Below are positions 35,333 through 41,876 of a stretch of 64,000 nucleotides of DNA, piece by piece. A program made the translations under genes and the position numbers. The DNA is from Oligella sp050920755 (GTDB lineage Bacteria; Pseudomonadota; Gammaproteobacteria; Burkholderiales; Burkholderiaceae_B), in the NCBI RefSeq assembly GCF_050920755.1, contig NZ_CP158480.1:868001-932000 (forward strand), read 5' to 3'. The first letter of the stretch is position 1, and each line of letters opens with the position of its first letter. Below the pieces are notes generated by a model. It saw only the letters and a program-made list of their open reading frames with translations, was not told where the DNA came from and ran no database searches.

Positions 35333-35872
35333 ATGCAAAACAAAAGCGTTTTAAAACTCGCCGCCTTATCGCTCGTAGTGTTTGGTTTATCTGCTTGCGA
35401 AACCTTTGCCTTTAAATCCAACGATGCTGCCCGGACTGAGCAAAAAGCGGTTGCTGCTGAAACTCAGCAAACGGCTCCGGTCTCTCCGGTGATTACCAAT
35501 CGTCGCGGTACTAATGAGCTGGAAATTTATGTTGGTAGCAAGGACGCTAAAAAAGCTGCAAAAGAGCAGTCTGTTAAGGTCGGTGATGTTCAATACTACA
35601 CCAGTGGTATTGTTTTAAAGCGTGATGATATTCAAAACGCATTTGTTGCCAAAACTCTTTCTGATGAGCCGGCATTAGCCTTACGCTTAAAGCCTGATTC
35701 AGTTGCTAAGCTAGCCAAAGCACGTAAGGGCTATAGCCATATTTTAGCGAGCATTAACGGTAATGTCATTTCAGCCGTTGACGGTCCTAATAGTAACCTT
35801 ATGGATAGCGTGTTATTGATGCCGATGCCTACACTGGTAAGTGCACGTGATGCGGCTGATTTAATTCGCTAA
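35333..35872 (+). CDS. Lipoprotein resembling the SecD P1 head domain, copy 1
   Basis: The 179-residue protein has a signal peptide with lipobox LSAC (cysteine 22). A linker rich in alanine and glutamine follows, then a domain at about 60-175. The pattern Y-x-x-x-x-V-L-K-R-D-D-I, then PALALRLKPDSVAKLAKARKG and HILASINGNVISAV, closely recalls the head part of the SecD periplasmic P1 domain. No membrane helices or other SecD parts are present. It is similar in plan to the next gene. The role is unknown; binding of secreted proteins is a possible inference. Confidence 0.72.
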   Translation: MQNKSVLKLAALSLVVFGLSACETFAFKSNDAARTEQKAVAAETQQTAPVSPVITNRRGTNELEIYVGSKDAKKAAKEQSVKVGDVQYYTSGIVLKRDDIQNAFVAKTLSDEPALALRLKPDSVAKLAKARKGYSHILASINGNVISAVDGPNSNLMDSVLLMPMPTLVSARDAADLIR

Positions 35873-35905
35873 TTCCCATTAATTTATAATTTAGTATAAA
35901 ATCAA

Positions 35906-35946
35906 TTAACAGTTTAGGATGGTCTGTCCTAAACTGTTAATATTTT
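35906..35946 (+). terminator. Terminator after SecD-P1-like lipoprotein 1
   Basis: A 14-bp perfect stem (35906-35919 with 35927-35940) has a 7-base loop and is followed by TATTTTATAC. It separates the two lipoprotein genes. Confidence 0.8.
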
Positions 35947-36072
35947 ATACATAGTTTAATTATTGATCACTTGAGTTCTAGCTCTATATGATGTAACTTT
36001 AAAATGTTTTGGTAGCGCTGCAGGCATATCAGCGGATCAAATTTTTTTAATAAATTAAGAGGAACTACTATT

Positions 36073-36582
36073 ATGAAATTATCTCGCAAATTAGCATTGG
36101 CAGTTTTACCTGTGGCTTTTGCTTTAGCCGGCTGCCAGACTACCGGTACTAAAACAAAGCAAGCCGACGCCGCTCAAACTGTACAAGCTGAATCAGCGCT
36201 ACAGGTTTACCAAGCTTCTGTTACTCCGGTTCAGGGTTTCCGTCCGGTACAAATCAGTGCACAGCAAACCATTTACGTGTCAGCTACCCCGGTTTTCACT
36301 GCTGCTGATGTAACTTCACACGATATCGTGGCTGACCAAAATAATAATATCTACATCGCATTAAATGTGAACGATAAAGCTAAAGCAGCTTTAGATGCAG
36401 TTCCCGAAAATCGTGGTTATGCCGTAGCGGCCATTAACCGCGCTTCCAACCAGACTGAAGCCGTTTCTTTTAGCGGTATCCGTCAATCAGCAAACTTATT
36501 CTTATTCCGTGTCAACAATGAAGGTGTTGCTTCTGCGGTTGTAGATTCAGTATGGCCAAAAACTACTCAAGCCGCTAACTAA
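36073..36582 (+). CDS. Lipoprotein resembling the SecD P1 head domain, copy 2
   Basis: The protein has 169 residues, with lipobox LAGC (cysteine 21). It shares the plan of the preceding gene: a short Gln/Ala-rich linker, a YVSATPVFTAADVTSHDIV segment, then NIYIALNVNDKAKAALDAVPENRGYAVAAINR. This matches the strand-helix-strand order of the SecD P1 head. Similarity between the two is low at residue level, so they diverged long ago. GAGGAA precedes the ATG, and a strong terminator follows. The function is unknown. Confidence 0.72.
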   Translation: MKLSRKLALAVLPVAFALAGCQTTGTKTKQADAAQTVQAESALQVYQASVTPVQGFRPVQISAQQTIYVSATPVFTAADVTSHDIVADQNNNIYIALNVNDKAKAALDAVPENRGYAVAAINRASNQTEAVSFSGIRQSANLFLFRVNNEGVASAVVDSVWPKTTQAAN

Positions 36583-36607
36583 TTTACTAGTAGTTTTATT
36601 TATAAGC

Positions 36608-36637
36608 AAAAGCCCGGTTGGAAAACCGGGTTTTTTG
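36608..36637 (+). terminator. Terminator after SecD-P1-like lipoprotein 2
   Basis: CCCGGTT (36613-36619) pairs with AACCGGG (36624-36630), with a 4-base loop and a run of six T. Confidence 0.85.
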
Positions 36638-36865
36638 CTGCTTTGTCGAGCGAGGTTAGCGAACTCGGCAGGTTGCAAGAAACCAGTATCACCCTGACTA
36701 AGGGAAAATAATCCGAATGGCAAGGGCGTTGCGCGCCAATTGCTCGCACTTACGCAGTTACTTGAGCGTTTACACTAAGCTCCCTAAGAGTCCCGACTGA
36801 CTTTAAAAATAGCAGGATCTTAATATGATGTCGAGCTTCTATGTCTAGATGAATTAGGCCCTTGT
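36638..36865. other. Non-coding stretch with no recognised content
   Basis: About 230 bases after the lipoprotein terminator have a GC content like that of coding DNA, but all frames carry stops. No RNA family, repeat or promoter was recognised. It may be a decayed gene. Confidence 0.4.
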
Positions 36866-36965
36866 TTTTGCTTGCCGCTTGTGTGGTAAACTGCGGATGT
36901 TATATAGGCCTCAGCCCATGAAAGCGACCCTCATAAAGCGGTCGGCCTCATGGGCTATTTTCATC
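36866..36965 (+). ncRNA. Candidate small structured RNA
   Basis: AGCCCATGA (about 36916-36924) pairs over 9 bp with TCATGGGCT (about 36951-36959). The enclosed CGACC/GGTCG makes a second stem, and ATTTTC follows. A loose promoter (TTGTTT with GTAAAC/TAAACT) precedes it, which would give an RNA of about 70 bases. It lies downstream of the minus-strand gene at 36999 and could equally be a processing hairpin for that transcript. Confidence 0.3.
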
Positions 36966-36998
36966 CCTCTCCGATCTGTGTCAAAAATAGCAGCAGAA

Positions 36999-37475
36999 TT
37001 AATTAGACTCAGCAGTCTCACATTGCTGCTTAAACTGATTCATCATCTCGTCACGCGAGAGTAATTGATCGCTGGGAGCGTTTTTGATGCTCTCGGTGAT
37101 TTGTGTGAACATATCAATATCGTCCTGAGTGTATTTATCAAGACCGGCTAAATACTGACTAATCTCCTCGGTGGATTTACCCTCCATATGCATATCATAA
37201 ATAACACCGATGGTGTCAGCTGCTTTAGCGCAACTGGTTTTGCCTGCTTTGCCGTCATCACCGCCGGCAGTGGCACCAAAAGCCTCCTCAGAACTAATCT
37301 CTTTAGGGGTGTCGGGTGCAGGGGGAGGAGGGGCAGCCGGAACACTCAGCTCTTCTTGAGGTGGAATCTGTTGCTCCGCATCGCCGAAGAGTGATTTATC
37401 AACTGCAAACCAAATAGCAAATCCAATCGCTGCCACGACCAACAAAAGGATTAGAAAATTAATAAGGGACTTCAT
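36999..37475 (-). CDS. Hypothetical membrane-anchored protein
   Basis: The 158-residue protein has one N-terminal membrane segment (LINFLILLLVVAAIGFAIWFAV) and a proline-rich linker (VPAAPPPPAPDTP). A small helical domain of about 75 residues follows, with two cysteines (KTSCAKAAD and KQQCETAES) near its ends that could pair. The domain reads as three helices: IGVIYDMHMEGKSTEEISQYL, TQDDIDMFTQITESI and SRDEMMNQFKQQC. I recognise no family. It is divergent from the barnase-like gene next door, and no link between them can be shown. Confidence 0.72.
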   Translation of the reverse strand: MKSLINFLILLLVVAAIGFAIWFAVDKSLFGDAEQQIPPQEELSVPAAPPPPAPDTPKEISSEEAFGATAGGDDGKAGKTSCAKAADTIGVIYDMHMEGKSTEEISQYLAGLDKYTQDDIDMFTQITESIKNAPSDQLLSRDEMMNQFKQQCETAESN

Positions 37476-37641
37476 GAGGTATCCTGTGAACTATATTTAT
37501 AATGATTGAGTACACTTCTGTTAAGCTTGATTGATTATAAAATAAGCGTCCATCAAAAGGGAATAGTGCTGAATAAATATCATTTCCTTTACTAAGGCAA
37601 ATTTGTGCATAATTAATTCCATTATTTTAATAATAAATTAT

Positions 37642-38175
37642 ATGTCGGGTATTTCTTTATTAAAAAAGTATTTTTATAGCTTTTTGCTAATATTATTTGT
37701 GAGTGGTATGAGCAATGCTTATGCTTTGGGTAGGGTACAAAGTGACCCTAATAAGGGCGAACCTTTGATCTCTTTAGAGGAAGCAAATCAGCGTTGTGAA
37801 GTGGTTCTGGCAATTTTTAACTTAGACAAGCTACAGGGGCAGATTAATGTGATTGAGTTAAGTGCTATCGTGCGCTCATTGCGAGATGAGGGTAAGTTAC
37901 CACCTAAGTTCTTGACTAAAAAAGAGGCACGTAGCTTGGGTTGGGAGCCGGGTCGACCATTTAATGAGATTGCGGCTTTGCGCGGTAGATCTTTAGGGGG
38001 AGATCATTTCGGTAATTACGAGAAGCGCTTGCCCGCCGCTAAATACCATGAGGCGGATCTGGATTATTTGGGTTTGAAGCGTAATATGAAGCGCCTTGTC
38101 TATGAAAATGCTGAGCATATGTTTGTGACGATTGACCATTATGAAAGCTTTCAACAGGTGCCGGAATGTCATTAA
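37642..38175 (+). CDS. Secreted barnase-type ribonuclease
   Basis: This is a guanyl-preferring RNase of the barnase family. From the ATG at 37642 it has 177 residues and a typical signal peptide (h-region YFYSFLLILFVSGM, cleavage after AYA). A TTG at 37603 behind AAGG would add 13 residues. The catalytic residues align at exact barnase spacing: Glu137 (EADLDY), Arg147, Arg151 and His166 (TIDHYESF) match E73, R83, R87 and H102. GRSLGGDHFGNYEKRLP matches the barnase substrate loop. The 3' end overlaps the barstar gene by 10 bases. An extra domain of about 50 residues lies between signal and nuclease. Confidence 0.92.
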   Translation: MSGISLLKKYFYSFLLILFVSGMSNAYALGRVQSDPNKGEPLISLEEANQRCEVVLAIFNLDKLQGQINVIELSAIVRSLRDEGKLPPKFLTKKEARSLGWEPGRPFNEIAALRGRSLGGDHFGNYEKRLPAAKYHEADLDYLGLKRNMKRLVYENAEHMFVTIDHYESFQQVPECH

Positions 38176-38591
38176 AGTTATCAAAAAAGCAGCAACGCCG
38201 TTATAATGCTCGTCAATTAAAAAAATGGCATGCCCAAAATCAGGCGTTTTCAGCAACTAAAAATCAATTACATAAATCCATGGCAGCAGCTTTTGCTAAA
38301 CAATCCAATGCCGCAGTAGAGATTAATTTAGACGGAATTAAGTCGGTTGCGGATTTTCGCCGACGTTTAGAAGCAGCCGTCCAATTGCCCGATTATTGTG
38401 CGAGTAATTTGGATGCTTTATATGATGTGTTAACGTGGGATATTAGCGAACGCATTGTCTTTAGCTGGCCGGCAGTAGCTGAGGACGTGGCGGCTAATGC
38501 GAAGCAGTTGGAGGGCTTGAAGTCGATGCTGGAGGATCTGCCTCAAACCTCACCTAATATCACCCTTAGTTATAAGGGGTATTCAAGCTAA
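38166..38591 (+). CDS. Barstar-family ribonuclease inhibitor
   Basis: The 141-residue protein has a basic N-terminal extension (about 1-48) and a barstar domain (about 50-138). YCASNLDALYDVLTW matches barstar helix 2; Asp83 and Asp87 correspond to barstar Asp35 and Asp39, which plug the barnase active site. The ATG lies inside the last codons of the barnase-like gene, so inhibitor synthesis is coupled to toxin synthesis. The protein lacks a signal and stays in the cytoplasm. The last 26 bases overlap the convergent DoxX gene. Confidence 0.9.
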   Translation: MSLKLSKKQQRRYNARQLKKWHAQNQAFSATKNQLHKSMAAAFAKQSNAAVEINLDGIKSVADFRRRLEAAVQLPDYCASNLDALYDVLTWDISERIVFSWPAVAEDVAANAKQLEGLKSMLEDLPQTSPNITLSYKGYSS

Positions 38592-38955
38592 AGCGGCCTG
38601 CGCCAATCAGCATAATGCAGATTGCCGCTGCCAGAAACATATACTCAAGGCCAATCACCGAGCCGCCACTGATATTTAAGGCAGTGAGGCGCGGTGCATG
38701 CACAAAAATAATTGCAATGATCATACTGAAAGCGATGATTCCGGCAGCCGGTCGAGTATATAAACCCACAATAATCATCAATGGAGCAATCACTTCGCTG
38801 ATGTACACGCCATAGGCTAAAAATGGCGGTAAGCCATGAACGTTTAGGGTATGCGGGATATGCCCTAAGCCATACTTAACCTTATGAAAGCCATAAAGTA
38901 AAACCAATATTCCTAGGGTGAGACGTAGAATTAATTTTCCTAAATCATAAGCCAT
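38566..38955 (-). CDS. DoxX-family membrane protein
   Basis: The 129-residue protein has four membrane segments (about 5-22, 47-63, 68-86 and 100-120). The family strings LILRLTLGILVLLYGFHKV and EVIAPLMIIVGLYTRPAAG are present. DoxX-type proteins are small inner-membrane proteins, some linked to quinone-dependent redox reactions; the substrate here is unknown. It ends inside the 3' end of the convergent barstar gene, so the two messages are complementary over 26 bases. Confidence 0.85.
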   Translation of the reverse strand: MAYDLGKLILRLTLGILVLLYGFHKVKYGLGHIPHTLNVHGLPPFLAYGVYISEVIAPLMIIVGLYTRPAAGIIAFSMIIAIIFVHAPRLTALNISGGSVIGLEYMFLAAAICIMLIGAGRFSLNTPYN

Positions 38956-39007
38956 TTGATATTTCCTTTTACTTCCTTAAAAATAAAGCATTACGATCAT
39001 AAACAAG

Positions 39008-39032
39008 AAGAGGACCTTTGGTGGTCCTCCTG
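39008..39032 (-). terminator. Likely terminator after the second maeB
   Basis: GAGGACC (39010-39016) pairs with GGTCCTC (39023-39029), followed on the minus strand by TTCTTGTTTAT. The T-run is broken, so the call is moderate. Confidence 0.45.
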
Positions 39033-39070
39033 CTTGAAAGTTACAACTAAATAAGGCTCAGTTAGGGGGT

Positions 39071-41413
39071 TTATTCTGTTTCGATCTTTTTAACGGCGCT
39101 TTGAATCTTAGATTCAATGAGGCCTTCGGGTACGCGGGTTTCGCCTTGAGCATCAGCTGCCGCCAAGGTCGCCATATTGATGATACGGCGTGTTGTAGTG
39201 CTGGTGGTTAGGACGTGAATGGCTTTATTCGTACCTAATAGCACCGGACCCAACACAATGCCGCCGCTCGTCATTTTTAACAGGTTATAGGTGATATTTC
39301 CCGCATCCAGATTAGGCATAACAAGTACATTTGCCTTGCCGCTTAAGCTACTTGAAGGTAAGGAGCTTCTACGAATTTTCTCGGACAGTGCCGCATCAGC
39401 ATGCATCTCACCATCCATCTCCAAATCCGGTGCGATTTCAGCCAAAATCTCTCTTGCCTTAGCCATTTTAATGGCGGAGGCGGAGTGACGATTGCCGAAA
39501 TTTGAATGTGAAACTAAAGCCACCTTAGGCACCATACCGAAGCGTTTGACCTTTTCGGCAGCCATCAGCGCAATTTCCGCAATTTGCTCGGCGCTGGGAT
39601 CCTCGTTAATATGCGTGTCGCAGAGGAAAAGCGTGTAATCCGAGCTGAAAATAACATTCATTGCAGCCATGGTGCCGCTTTTTAGCAAAGAACCGGTGAT
39701 ATCGCGAATATAATCGACCTGATTGTTGAATGAAGAATTGACGCCGCAAATCATGGCATCGCCATAACCTAACTCAATCATCAGTGCGCCAATGATGGTA
39801 TTGTGCTTACGTACCATGGCTTTAGCCACATCCGGCGTGACGCCGCGACGTGCCATCTGTTGATGATAATGCGGCCACACCTCATTAAAGCGCTCGTCGT
39901 GTTCGGGATCCACCACTTCCAAATCGGGATGACTCAGATAGCGCAAGCCCAGTTTTTTGGAGCGCATTTGAATCACTTCAGGGCGACCGATTAAAATCGG
40001 TTTTGCGATTTTTTCATCCAGTAAGGTCTGTACGGCACGTAAAACACGCTCATCCTCACCATCAGCGAAAATCACTCGTTGTAGTTGATTTTTGGCAAGC
40101 TTCATCAATGGGCGCATTAATTGGCTGGATTGATAGACAAAGGCATTTAAGCGTGCTTTGTAGGCCTCCATATCCTCAATGGGACGAGTTGCTACACCGC
40201 AATCCATTGCGGCTTGAGTAACTGCCGGGGCAATAGTGATGATTAAACGCGGGTCAAAGGGTTTAGGAATCAGATACTCGGGGCCGAAGGTTAAGTCCTC
40301 ACCGGCATAGGCACCGGCGACCTCTTCATTGATCTCGATTTGTGCTAATTCGGCAATGGCATGTACGCAAGCCATTTTCATTTCTTCGGTGATGCGGGTT
40401 GCGCCTACATCCAATGCGCCGCGGAAGATAAAGGGAAAACACAGTACATTATTTACCTGATTAGGGTAGTCTGAACGACCGGTTGCAATAATACAATCCG
40501 GGCGCGCTTCCTTGGCTTCTTCCGGCGTGATTTCAGGGTCGGGGTTGGCTAAAGCGAGAATTAACGGCTTGTCCGCCATGGATTTAACCATGTTTTGAGT
40601 AAGTACGCCCTTGGCGGAGCAGCCTAAAAAGATATCGGCACCGGCGATAGCGTCACCTAGGGTGCGGAGCTCGGTTACTTGGGCATAGCGTGCTTTATTT
40701 TCTTCAAGATTTTCCTCGCGACCCTCATAAATTACACCACGGGAATCACAAACATAGATATTTTCTTTTTTGAGGCCGAGGCTGACTAATAAATCCAGAC
40801 AAGCAATTGCGGCCGCACCGGCGCCCGAACAAATCAGCTTCACTTGTTCAATGGCTTTGTCCACTAACTTTAAGCCGTTAATAATGGCGGCTGCGGAAAT
40901 AATCGCTGTACCATGCTGATCGTCATGGAAGACGGGAATATTAACACGTTCACGCAATGCCTTTTCAATGTAGAAACACTCCGGTGCTTTGATGTCTTCA
41001 AGGTTAATGCCGCCCAAGGTCGGCTCAAGCGCGGCGATAATATCGACTAATTTATCCGGATCTTTTTCGTTGAGCTCGATATCAAAAACATCAATCCCGG
41101 CGAATTTCTTAAATAAACCGCCTTTACCCTCCATCACCGGCTTCGCGGCAAGGGGACCGATATTACCTAAGCCGAGTACAGCCGTACCGTTGGTTACTAC
41201 ACCCACTAGATTGGCGCGCGAAGTAAAGCGGGCAGCGGCTTGTTCGCCGTCATTAAAAATCGCCATACAAGCAGAAGCGACGCCGGGCGAGTAGGCCAGT
41301 GACAAATCATCCTGATTGGCGAGCGGTTTGGTTGGCGTAACGGAAATTTTGCCCGGACGGGGGAACTCATGATAGTCTAAGGCCATTTGACTTAATTTAT
41401 TTTTTTCAACCAT
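39071..41413 (-). CDS. maeB: NADP-type malic enzyme with phosphotransacetylase-like domain (second copy)
   Basis: This 780-residue MaeB paralogue has the same two-part plan as the one at 17853. The malic-enzyme domain (about 1-430) shows YHEFPRPGKISVTPTKPLAN, SPGVASACMAI and FHDDQHGTAIISAAAI. The phosphotransacetylase-like domain (about 440-765) shows VIFADGEDERVLRAVQ and TTTRRIINMATLAAADAQ. It is clearly homologous to the first copy throughout but differs at many positions, so the two may differ in regulation or cofactor. It is transcribed alone, divergent from sucA across a 460-base gap. Confidence 0.95.
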   Translation of the reverse strand: MVEKNKLSQMALDYHEFPRPGKISVTPTKPLANQDDLSLAYSPGVASACMAIFNDGEQAAARFTSRANLVGVVTNGTAVLGLGNIGPLAAKPVMEGKGGLFKKFAGIDVFDIELNEKDPDKLVDIIAALEPTLGGINLEDIKAPECFYIEKALRERVNIPVFHDDQHGTAIISAAAIINGLKLVDKAIEQVKLICSGAGAAAIACLDLLVSLGLKKENIYVCDSRGVIYEGREENLEENKARYAQVTELRTLGDAIAGADIFLGCSAKGVLTQNMVKSMADKPLILALANPDPEITPEEAKEARPDCIIATGRSDYPNQVNNVLCFPFIFRGALDVGATRITEEMKMACVHAIAELAQIEINEEVAGAYAGEDLTFGPEYLIPKPFDPRLIITIAPAVTQAAMDCGVATRPIEDMEAYKARLNAFVYQSSQLMRPLMKLAKNQLQRVIFADGEDERVLRAVQTLLDEKIAKPILIGRPEVIQMRSKKLGLRYLSHPDLEVVDPEHDERFNEVWPHYHQQMARRGVTPDVAKAMVRKHNTIIGALMIELGYGDAMICGVNSSFNNQVDYIRDITGSLLKSGTMAAMNVIFSSDYTLFLCDTHINEDPSAEQIAEIALMAAEKVKRFGMVPKVALVSHSNFGNRHSASAIKMAKAREILAEIAPDLEMDGEMHADAALSEKIRRSSLPSSSLSGKANVLVMPNLDAGNITYNLLKMTSGGIVLGPVLLGTNKAIHVLTTSTTTRRIINMATLAAADAQGETRVPEGLIESKIQSAVKKIETE

Positions 41414-41680
41414 AAAATACTCTCCAATAGAACCGGTGAATTTAAAAAGTAAAAATGAAATTTTTGCTTAGCTAAGCATTTTAGCTGTTGTGTTATTTTT
41501 CTAATATAGGGGAAATCATAAAGAGCTTGATATTAGGTAAAAAATTATTAATAAATTGAAAGATTACTATCAAAAATTCGCTTTTGTAAAAAGTTGTTTT
41601 TATGACTAGATATGACCGGCGGTTTGTTATGGAAAACACTGAGAGAGGCGTGTTTTATAAAGGTTCAGGGTGCTTTTTCT

Positions 41681-41709
41681 AAGACATAAATGCTAGACTG
41701 GTTTATACT
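41681..41709 (+). promoter_or_regulatory. Likely promoter of sucA-odhB-lpdA
   Basis: AAGACA (41681-41686) and TATACT (41704-41709) lie 17 bases apart. Transcription from here would give a leader of roughly 155-160 bases before sucA. The AT-rich stretch 41414-41680 should also contain the divergent maeB promoter; nothing else was seen in it. Confidence 0.45.
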
Positions 41710-41721
41710 GTTGTGAATATA

Positions 41722-41876
41722 TAGGGGTGATGGGTTCTATCCCCTTGCTTTTGCTTTTTGTACAGGTAGTCTTTAGGGACCCTTGCTATCCGCCTATCGG
41801 TGCAGGCCGTACGCGGAAGGTTACTTCACAATCTGCATCCTTTTCGGTGAAACACTCAAAACGGTGAGGCATAATG
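41722..41876 (+). ncRNA. Structured sucA leader, candidate sucA RNA motif
   Basis: The leader is GC-richer than the DNA before it and folds locally. GGGG/CCCC bounds a hairpin near 41725-41745. CCGCCTATCGG...GCAGGCCGTACGCGG (about 41790-41817) can make a stem with a CCG/CGG end. The last part runs into the ribosome site GTGAGGC. A cis-regulatory 'sucA RNA motif' is described upstream of sucA in Burkholderiales; position and lineage fit, but the match is from memory and not from a model search. Confidence 0.45.

Noticed and set aside
36638..36865. Possible tmRNA or 6S RNA
   Set aside because: No tag-peptide coding sequence, no tRNA-like ends and no long closed stem with a central bubble could be found.
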